10,229 nt of DNA. It comes from JAZQNC01 sp045536155 (GTDB lineage: Bacteria > Bacillota > Clostridia > Oscillospirales > CAG-272). The notes under the pieces are model-generated. The model saw only the letters and a program-made list of their open reading frames with translations, did no database searches and was not told the origin of the DNA. Of this stretch, positions 5,129-10,229 are shown piece after piece. Position 1 is the first letter of the stretch; each line of letters opens with the position of its first letter. Position numbers and translations under genes: made by a program. The stretch is taken from positions 1 to 10,229 of the forward strand of contig JAZSMZ010000085.1 of NCBI GenBank assembly GCA_045536155.1. The letters are read 5' to 3'.

Positions 5129-6802
5129 ATGAAGACTGATATCCAGATCGCCCAGGAAACAAAGCTTCTTCCTATTGCAGAGATCGCTTCAAAGCTTGAC
5201 ATTGCCGACGACGAGCTTGAGCTCTACGGCAAATACAAAGCCAAAATATCCGATGCATTTATCGCGAGAAACGCATCGAAGAAAGACGGCAAGCTTATCC
5301 TTGTAACCGCTATCAATCCCACCCCCGCAGGCGAGGGAAAGACGACCACCACCATCGGTCTCGGTATGGCCATGTCCAAGATAGGCAAAAACGCCATTAT
5401 CGCACTGCGCGAGCCTTCGCTCGGACCGGTATTCGGAGTCAAGGGCGGTGCCGCAGGCGGCGGATATTCACAGGTCCTTCCCATGGAGGATATCAATCTC
5501 CATTTCACAGGCGATTTCCATGCTATCACTGCGGCAAACAACCTTCTTTGCGCAATGATAGATAACCACATCCAGCAGGGCAATGAGCTCGGAATCGACC
5601 AGCGCCGCATAATGTTCGGCCGTGTTACCGACACTAACGACCGCGCACTCCGTAATGTAATGGTAGGACTTGGCACAAAGGCCGACGGTATCCCGCGCCA
5701 GGATCATTTCAGCATCACCGTTGCATCCGAGGTTATGGCTATCCTCTGCCTTTCTGAAAACCTCGCTGATCTTCGCGAGCGTCTCGGAAACATTCTTATT
5801 GCATACACCTACGACAATAAGCCCGTTTTCGCGCGTGATATCAAGGCAAACGGCGCTATGACCGTTCTTTTGCGCGATGCAATTAAGCCTAATCTTGTCC
5901 AGACTACCGAAAACACTCCCGCCATCATCCACGGTGGACCTTTCGCCAATATTGCACACGGCTGTAACTCAGTACGCGCAACCAAGCTTGCATTAAAGCT
6001 TGCCGACTATGCAATTACCGAGGCTGGATTCGGTGCCGACCTCGGAGCGGAAAAGTTCCTCGATATCAAGTGCCGCGCAGCAGGACTTAAGCCCTCTGCC
6101 GTAGTTCTTGTCGCTACTATCCGTGCGCTCAAGTACAATGGCGGCGTAAAAAAGGAAAATCTCGCCGAGGAAAACGTAAAAGCGCTCAAGAAGGGATCTG
6201 TCAACCTCGTTGCGCACATCGAAAATCTCCGCAAGTACGGTGTGCCCGTTGTCGTTGCCATCAATCGTTTCCATACCGATACCGATGCCGAAATCGAGTG
6301 CGTACAGAACGTATGCACCGAGAACGGTGCAGAGCTCGCCCTTTCCGAGGTGTTTGCCAAGGGCGGAGAAGGCGGAATCGAGCTTGCCGAAAAGGTAATT
6401 GCCGCCTGCGAAAAGGAAAGCGAATTCCATACCCTTTATCCCGATGAGCTTTCCGTCAAGGAAAAGATCGAAACCATCGCACGCGAGATCTACGGCGCTG
6501 ACGGTGTCGTATATGAAGCCGGTGCCGAAAGTGCACTCCGCGCAATTCTTAAAATAAATCCCGAATATGCAACTTATCCCGTATGTATGGCTAAAACACA
6601 GTATTCGCTGTCCGACGATCCCACAAAGCTCGGCCGTCCTACCGGATACCGTCTTACCGTACGTGATATAAAGCTCTCCGCAGGCGCGAAATTCTTTGTA
6701 GTGCTCACCGGCGCGATCATGACCATGCCCGGTCTGCCCAAAGTACCCGCCGCAAACAACATTGATATTGACGACGACGGAAATATCGTCGGTCTGTTCT
6801 GA
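5129..6802 (+). CDS. fhs: Formate-tetrahydrofolate ligase
   Basis: The enzyme joins formate to tetrahydrofolate with ATP to make 10-formyl-THF, used for purines, formyl-Met-tRNA and, in acetogens, the methyl branch of the Wood-Ljungdahl pathway. The 557 residues match the family length. The nucleotide-binding loop PTPAGEGKTTT is at 64-74, the family signature GVKGGAAGGGY at 103-113 and the second signature VATIRALKYNGG at 328-339. REPSLGPVFG (94-103) and the LHFTGDFHAITAANN segment (124-138) are also conserved. The ATG at 5129 follows AAGGAT by eight bases. It is the first gene of a rightward operon. The C-terminus overlaps no neighbour; tsaE begins seven bases later. Its presence does not by itself prove acetogenesis, since many fermenting Clostridia have it for biosynthesis or purine and amino acid degradation. 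Confidence 0.99.
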   Translation: MKTDIQIAQETKLLPIAEIASKLDIADDELELYGKYKAKISDAFIARNASKKDGKLILVTAINPTPAGEGKTTTTIGLGMAMSKIGKNAIIALREPSLGPVFGVKGGAAGGGYSQVLPMEDINLHFTGDFHAITAANNLLCAMIDNHIQQGNELGIDQRRIMFGRVTDTNDRALRNVMVGLGTKADGIPRQDHFSITVASEVMAILCLSENLADLRERLGNILIAYTYDNKPVFARDIKANGAMTVLLRDAIKPNLVQTTENTPAIIHGGPFANIAHGCNSVRATKLALKLADYAITEAGFGADLGAEKFLDIKCRAAGLKPSAVVLVATIRALKYNGGVKKENLAEENVKALKKGSVNLVAHIENLRKYGVPVVVAINRFHTDTDAEIECVQNVCTENGAELALSEVFAKGGEGGIELAEKVIAACEKESEFHTLYPDELSVKEKIETIAREIYGADGVVYEAGAESALRAILKINPEYATYPVCMAKTQYSLSDDPTKLGRPTGYRLTVRDIKLSAGAKFFVVLTGAIMTMPGLPKVPAANNIDIDDDGNIVGLF

Positions 6803-6809
6803 TTTTACG

Positions 6810-7256
6810 ATGTTTGAAAAGATAATTTCCCATAGCGATACCGATACCGAAAGGGCAGGACAGACGCTGGCCGAGGCGATCGCCTCAGATAAGATCGATT
6901 GCGCAAAGCCTGTTTTCGTCGCCCTTTACGGCGAGCTCGGGCAGGGTAAAACGGCATTTGTGCGCGGCATGGCCAAAGTGCTCGCACCCGATTGTTACGT
7001 TTCGAGTCCGACATACTCTATAATCAATATGTACGAGGGCAAAAATAACTTTTACCACCTCGATCTCTACCGCATCACAAGTGATGACGATCTCTATTCG
7101 GTCGGATTTTACGAGCTGTTTGACGACAGCAAGGCAGTCATTGCCGCCGAATGGTGCGAAAATATCCCCTATGCGCTGCCCGACGAAAGAGTCGAAGTGC
7201 ATATCGCGCATCTCGGCGATTGCGACAGAGAAATATCAATAGCTATAAAGAAGTGA
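6810..7256 (+). CDS. tsaE: tRNA t6A37 synthesis ATPase TsaE
   Basis: TsaE is the P-loop ATPase that works with TsaB and TsaD to place threonylcarbamoyl on A37 of tRNAs reading ANN codons. From the ATG at 6810 it has 148 residues, the usual size. Walker A GELGQGKT is at 41-48. SSPTYSIINMY (65-75), HLDLYR (83-88) and AEWCENI (113-119) are the conserved family segments. The frame is open further left to an ATG at 6762 inside fhs, but the family starts near the MFEKIIS position, so I chose 6810. There is no clear ribosome binding site in front of it and the fhs stop is seven bases upstream, so coupling to fhs translation is likely. tsaB follows after four bases. Confidence 0.96.
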   Translation: MFEKIISHSDTDTERAGQTLAEAIASDKIDCAKPVFVALYGELGQGKTAFVRGMAKVLAPDCYVSSPTYSIINMYEGKNNFYHLDLYRITSDDDLYSVGFYELFDDSKAVIAAEWCENIPYALPDERVEVHIAHLGDCDREISIAIKK

Positions 7257-7260
7257 AAAA

Positions 7261-7962
7261 ATGCGCATATTAGCAATAGACACAACAGCCACTATCGCCG
7301 CCGGGGCAATTTGCGACGGCGACAAGCTTATAACGGAATTTACAGTACGAACGACACTGACACATAGCGAAACGATGCTTCCGATGATCAAATCGATGCT
7401 TGAAACCGCAAAGATGGATGTTTCGGATATCGATATATTTGCCTGCTCGGCAGGACCGGGATCGTTTACGGGTGTCAGAATCGGCGTATCCACAATTAAA
7501 GGACTTGCCTTTGCATCGAATAAGCCCTGCATCGGCGTGTCCACGCTTGAAGCGCTGTCCCACAATCTCGACTTTGTCGCACCCGATGCCATCGTCTGCC
7601 CTGTGATGGATGCCCGCCGAGGCCAGCTCTATAATGCGCTTTTCAAAAACGGTCAGCGCCTAAGCGAGGATAGATGCATCATGGCAGATGAGCTCGAAAA
7701 GGAGCTTAGTGCACTTGATGCCCCCGTCTATTTTGTCGGCGACGGCTATGACGTAGCGCGTAAGCTGATAAAGCTCGATTGCATCAAGGATACTCCCGAG
7801 CGCTTGCGCTATCAGAGCGGATACGGCGTTGCACTGTCCGCAAAATCAATGCATGAAAGCAATATAGGAGCAGACTTTTCGGACGAAAAGCTCTCGCCGA
7901 TATATCTGCGCCCCGTCAATGCGCAAAGCCTTGAGGAGCGCAATGCAAATCAAAACAATTAA
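7261..7962 (+). CDS. tsaB: tRNA t6A37 threonylcarbamoyltransferase subunit TsaB
   Basis: TsaB is the inactive ASKHA-fold partner that scaffolds the TsaD catalytic subunit. The 233 residues start MRILAIDTT, the nucleotide-fold opening, and carry the diagnostic SAGPGSFTGVRIG at about 63-75, then KGLAFASNKPCIGVSTLEAL (80-99). The ATG is four bases after the tsaE stop with only a weak purine stretch, again suggesting translational coupling. In many Firmicutes tsaB is followed by rimI and tsaD; here rpiB follows instead, so tsaD must be elsewhere. It uses 10 or so rarer Ile/Arg codons but no anomaly stands out. Confidence 0.96.
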   Translation: MRILAIDTTATIAAGAICDGDKLITEFTVRTTLTHSETMLPMIKSMLETAKMDVSDIDIFACSAGPGSFTGVRIGVSTIKGLAFASNKPCIGVSTLEALSHNLDFVAPDAIVCPVMDARRGQLYNALFKNGQRLSEDRCIMADELEKELSALDAPVYFVGDGYDVARKLIKLDCIKDTPERLRYQSGYGVALSAKSMHESNIGADFSDEKLSPIYLRPVNAQSLEERNANQNN

Positions 7963-7985
7963 CTAAATAAGGAAGGTATAATACA

Positions 7986-8429
7986 ATGAAAATTTCTGTT
8001 GCCGCCGATCACGGCGGATATATGCTCAAAAATGCGATCGCAAAGTATCTCACCGAAAAAGGACACACCGTAATCGACCACGGAACAAATTCGGGCGATT
8101 CGGTAAACTATCCCGACTACGCTCATCTTGTTTGCGTAGATATTCAGAAGGGCGAAAGCGATCTTGGTATCCTCGTGTGCGGTACCGGCATCGGAATGTC
8201 GCTTGCCGCAAACAAGCATAAGGGTATTCGCGCGGCTTGCTGCTCCGACACATTCTCTGCAAGACTCACCCGTATGCATAACGATTCCAATATCCTCTGT
8301 ATCGGCGAAAGAGTTGTCGGATACGGACTTGCACTCGATCTTGTTGACAATTTCGTAAATGCAGAATTCGAGGGTGGCCGCCACTCTGAACGCGTAAAGA
8401 TGGTAATGGCCTTCGAAGACGAGCAATAA
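7986..8429 (+). CDS. rpiB: Ribose-5-phosphate isomerase B
   Basis: RpiB interconverts ribulose 5-phosphate and ribose 5-phosphate in the non-oxidative pentose phosphate pathway. The 147 residues show the RpiB/LacAB fold. AADHGG (6-11) supplies the Asp8-His9 pair, ILVCGTGIGMS (62-72) holds the catalytic Cys65 and the anion-binding loop, and RMHNDSNIL (96-104) provides the His and Asn that contact substrate. A sister family, the LacA/LacB galactose-6-phosphate isomerase subunits, is similar, but a single gene with Cys65 and this context favours RpiB. GGAAGG lies nine bases before the ATG. It is the last gene of the rightward operon, 23 bases after tsaB. Its last four codons, including the stop, are duplicated in tandem. 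Confidence 0.95.
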   Translation: MKISVAADHGGYMLKNAIAKYLTEKGHTVIDHGTNSGDSVNYPDYAHLVCVDIQKGESDLGILVCGTGIGMSLAANKHKGIRAACCSDTFSARLTRMHNDSNILCIGERVVGYGLALDLVDNFVNAEFEGGRHSERVKMVMAFEDEQ

Positions 8430-8441
8430 GACGAGCAATAA
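8416..8441 (+). repeat. Tandem 12-base duplication across the rpiB stop codon
   Basis: The unit GACGAGCAATAA occurs twice in a row (8418-8429 and 8430-8441), and the 12-base period extends two bases further left. Each unit reads Asp-Glu-Gln-stop in frame, so rpiB ends with its last three codons and stop repeated. It looks like a recent slippage duplication and gives a second in-frame stop. Confidence 0.95.
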
Positions 8442-8452
8442 AAGAAAAAAAC

Positions 8453-8481
8453 AAAAAAGGAAGCGTACGCTTCCTTTTTTT
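8453..8481. terminator. Palindromic bidirectional terminator between rpiB and uppP
   Basis: A6, then the perfect inverted repeat GGAAGCGTACGCTTCC (8459-8474), then T7 lie between the convergent ends of rpiB and uppP. The hairpin has a T-tract on either strand, so it can end both operons. Confidence 0.93.
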
Positions 8482-8497
8482 ATATGTGCATATCAAA

Positions 8498-9325
8498 TCA
8501 ACCGAAAATAACTGCAACAAGTCCAACTATTGCGCAGTATACAGAGAAAAATCTGAAATTTGCCTTCTTCGAAATCAGAATGAGCAGCTTCATTGCGGCA
8601 ATGCCTGCAAGTGCGGCGGTAACCATACCCAAAACGTAGGCGAAAATATCGCTCGACGGAACGGGATTGCTGATAAGCTCGGGTATTTTAAGTATGTTCG
8701 CACCCAATATCGCAGGAATAGACAAAATAAAGGAAAACTTGACCGCGAACTCGCGGGAGAATCCTTGAGTCAGACCTCCGGTGATGGTCGAGCCCGAACG
8801 GGAAAGGCCGGGCAGCAGAGCACACATCTGGCAAAGACCTACCACTATTGCATTTCGCGGCTTTACCTCGCTTATCTCCTTTTGTCCCTTTGACATCATA
8901 TCGGAAATAAAGAGAACCAGAGCATTAAAGATGAGTATGCAGCCGATTATCTTTGTATGCGAATAGAGCGATTCAAAATAATCGTTGAAGGGAACCGCGA
9001 AAAAGAGGGGAATTGTCGCAACGATAACCATGATTACGAATCTCTCGTTTTCGTTGTATTCGCAGAGCTTGAATTTGCCCTTGAATACTTTTCCAATCGT
9101 TGTAAAAATTGCGGGTACAAGCGGGAATATCGTTTTGTAATATACTATAAATACCGCTATAAGTGTTGCCAGATGCAACAGTATATCAAAGGTGAAATAG
9201 TTTTGCTCAAGACCTTCCATGTGGAAGATGTTTTGCAGAATGGAAAGATGTCCCGAGCTTGAAACGGGCAAAAACTCGGTAAGGCCCTGAACAAGACCGT
9301 AAAATATCGCTGTGATCGGTGACAT
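8498..9325 (-). CDS. uppP: Undecaprenyl-diphosphatase (bacitracin resistance protein)
   Basis: UppP (BacA) removes a phosphate from undecaprenyl diphosphate so the lipid carrier can be reused for peptidoglycan and wall polymers; it also gives background bacitracin resistance. The 275-residue integral membrane protein has the two BacA family motifs: QGLTEFLPVSSSGHL at 13-27, with the catalytic Glu17, and PGLSRSGST at 172-180, with the phosphate-binding Arg. Several further hydrophobic helices are visible (about 47-71, 97-112, 127-142, 193-214, 226-251, 258-275). An AAAGGAG ribosome binding site lies five bases before the ATG at 9325. It follows recR by 30 bases on the same strand and ends at the shared terminator. 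Confidence 0.98.
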   Translation of the reverse strand: MSPITAIFYGLVQGLTEFLPVSSSGHLSILQNIFHMEGLEQNYFTFDILLHLATLIAVFIVYYKTIFPLVPAIFTTIGKVFKGKFKLCEYNENERFVIMVIVATIPLFFAVPFNDYFESLYSHTKIIGCILIFNALVLFISDMMSKGQKEISEVKPRNAIVVGLCQMCALLPGLSRSGSTITGGLTQGFSREFAVKFSFILSIPAILGANILKIPELISNPVPSSDIFAYVLGMVTAALAGIAAMKLLILISKKANFRFFSVYCAIVGLVAVIFG

Positions 9326-9355
9326 AAAGACTCCTTTAACTGATGGCGTTTGTGA

Positions 9356-9961
9356 TCAGTCTAACTCGCGGCGTCCGCTGATCGCTCTTGCAAGCGTGCC
9401 CTCGTCTGTATATTCAAGATCGCCGCCAACAGACATTCCGTATGCAAGTCGGCTGACCTTTACTCCGAGCGGCTTTAACAGCTTCGTGATATATACTGCG
9501 GTAGCCTCGCCTTCAACGTCGGGGTCGGTGGCGATGATAACCTCTTTTACCTCGCCCTCGGCAACTCTTTCGCAAAGCTCGGCCGCACGGATATCCTCGG
9601 GACCGATGCCGTCGAGAGGGGAGAGAACACCGTGAAGCACGTGGTACATACCCTTGTAGTCGCGTACGCGCTCGATGGAGTATGCGGCGCGGCAATCCTC
9701 AACAACGCAGATAACAGATCTGTCGCGCTCTTCATCGGAGCATACCGAGCATTCCATACCGTCTATCGAGTACTGAAAACAGCGGGGACAAAGGGTAATG
9801 TGCTCCTTTGCTTCAATTATGGCATCAGACAGAGCCTTTGCCTTTTCTTCGGAATATTCAAGTATGGAATAGGCCATTCTTGTTGCCGACTTTTTGCCTA
9901 CCGAAGGAATTCGTCTGAATTGCTCGATCAGATTTTCGAGCGGAGCTAACATATCGGACAT
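9356..9961 (-). CDS. recR: Recombination mediator protein RecR
   Basis: RecR acts with RecF and RecO to load RecA onto SSB-coated gapped DNA. The 201 residues show the full family architecture: the N-terminal helix-hairpin-helix (RRIPSVGKKSATRMAY, 16-31), a four-cysteine zinc finger (Cys58, Cys61, Cys71, Cys74), a Toprim domain beginning SVICVVED (82-89) with TDPDVEGEAT at 145-154, and the C-terminal RLAYGMSVGGDLEYTDEGTL segment. The usual ATNPTVEGEAT reads ATDPDVEGEAT here, a small change. The start at 9961 is four bases after the ybaB stop and has no strong ribosome binding site, so coupling to ybaB is likely. A second Met at residue 4 is an alternative start. Confidence 0.98.
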   Translation of the reverse strand: MSDMLAPLENLIEQFRRIPSVGKKSATRMAYSILEYSEEKAKALSDAIIEAKEHITLCPRCFQYSIDGMECSVCSDEERDRSVICVVEDCRAAYSIERVRDYKGMYHVLHGVLSPLDGIGPEDIRAAELCERVAEGEVKEVIIATDPDVEGEATAVYITKLLKPLGVKVSRLAYGMSVGGDLEYTDEGTLARAISGRRELD

Positions 9962-9965
9962 ATTA

Positions 9966-10229
9966 TCAGAACAAACCGGGCATATTCAGCGAGCCTGTTA
10001 CAGAGGACATCGCCTTCTGATTTGTATCCTCAACGGTGCGGATAGCTTCGTTGAATGCGGCGCAAAGAACGTCGGAAAGAGTTTCGATATCGTCGGGATC
10101 AACGATCTCGGGCTTTATGTCAAGGGCAAGGAGCTCCTTTTTGCCGTTGATCTTTACGGTAACAACGCCGCCGCCTGCCTTGATCTCGTATTCCTTTGCA
10201 TCAAGCTCCTCCTGGAGAGCTGCCATCTG
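9966..10229 (-). CDS. ybaB: YbaB/EbfC family nucleoid-associated protein (partial, 5' end outside)
   Basis: The frame runs from the right edge to TGA at 9968-9966 and gives the last 87 residues of a YbaB/EbfC protein. These small dimeric proteins bind DNA and are linked to nucleoid organisation. The visible sequence begins QMAALQEELDAKEYEIKAGG, then VTVKINGKKELLALDIKPE, then the helix ETLSDVLCAAFNEAIRTVED, and ends NMPGLF, all typical of the family. The Met near 10226 is almost certainly internal, because the family has roughly 25 more residues (a glycine/methionine-rich head and coiled-coil start) before it. The ybaB-recR order is highly conserved, often after dnaX, which would lie just beyond the window. 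Confidence 0.95.
   Translation of the reverse strand, partial: QMAALQEELDAKEYEIKAGGGVVTVKINGKKELLALDIKPEIVDPDDIETLSDVLCAAFNEAIRTVEDTNQKAMSSVTGSLNMPGLF

Noticed and set aside
5468..5959. 163-residue minus-strand frame inside fhs
   Set aside because: Antisense to the conserved catalytic region of fhs, with no start signal or family features.
6762..6809. Upstream ATG giving TsaE 16 extra residues
   Set aside because: The extension overlaps fhs, has no ribosome binding site, and precedes the position where TsaE proteins normally start.
7977..7982. Perfect TATAAT just before rpiB
   Set aside because: It sits between the ribosome binding site and the ATG, and no -35 like sequence lies 16-18 bases upstream. 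Transcription from it would start at or inside the start codon.

Overview
The window looks like a chromosomal segment from a Gram-positive anaerobe of the Clostridia, possibly a gut-type Oscillospirales or Ruminococcaceae-like lineage; this is an inference. It rests on the gene order rpmG-secE-nusG-rplK-rplA, a formate-tetrahydrofolate ligase gene, strong AAGGAG-type ribosome binding sites, a four-cysteine L33, and short A-tract/hairpin/T-tract terminators. Nearly everything is housekeeping. I see no phage, transposon, CRISPR array, rRNA or tRNA.

Layout, left to right. (1) Bases 1-1577, plus strand: the 3' part of a large, unrecognised, probably exported protein gene. (2) 1619-2413, minus: a CPBP-family membrane protease, convergent with the first gene and sharing a bidirectional terminator with it. 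(3) 2474-4790, minus: an information-processing operon read leftwards as rpmG (L33, 49 aa), secE, nusG, a structured leader of about 170 bases, rplK (L11) and rplA (L1). It ends in a perfect palindromic terminator only 14 bases before the protease start codon. (4) 4791-5128: a divergent promoter region. A near-consensus promoter points left and another points right. The leftward transcript would begin with a small hairpin that covers a perfect Shine-Dalgarno sequence in front of a 49-codon open frame ending three bases before rpmG. (5) 5129-8429, plus: an apparent operon fhs-tsaE-tsaB-rpiB. It supplies 10-formyl-THF, two components of the tRNA t6A37 machinery and ribose-5-phosphate isomerase B, and it ends at a palindromic terminator shared with the convergent uppP. 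(6) 8498-10229, minus: ybaB (5' end outside the window), recR and uppP, i.e. recombination and nucleoid genes followed by undecaprenyl-diphosphate recycling.

How the genes work together: the leftward operon couples translation (L33, L11, L1), elongation control (NusG) and protein export (SecE). The leader before rplK probably carries the L1 feedback site. The rightward operon joins one-carbon supply, needed for formyl-Met-tRNA and purines, with tRNA modification and pentose phosphate metabolism.

The most interesting non-gene signal is the rpmG upstream region at 4794-5000, with its promoter, SD-sequestering 5' hairpin, T7 tract and candidate small ORF. Next are the nusG-rplK leader, the terminator that isolates the protease gene, and an 8+8 bp inverted repeat over the -35 of the fhs promoter.
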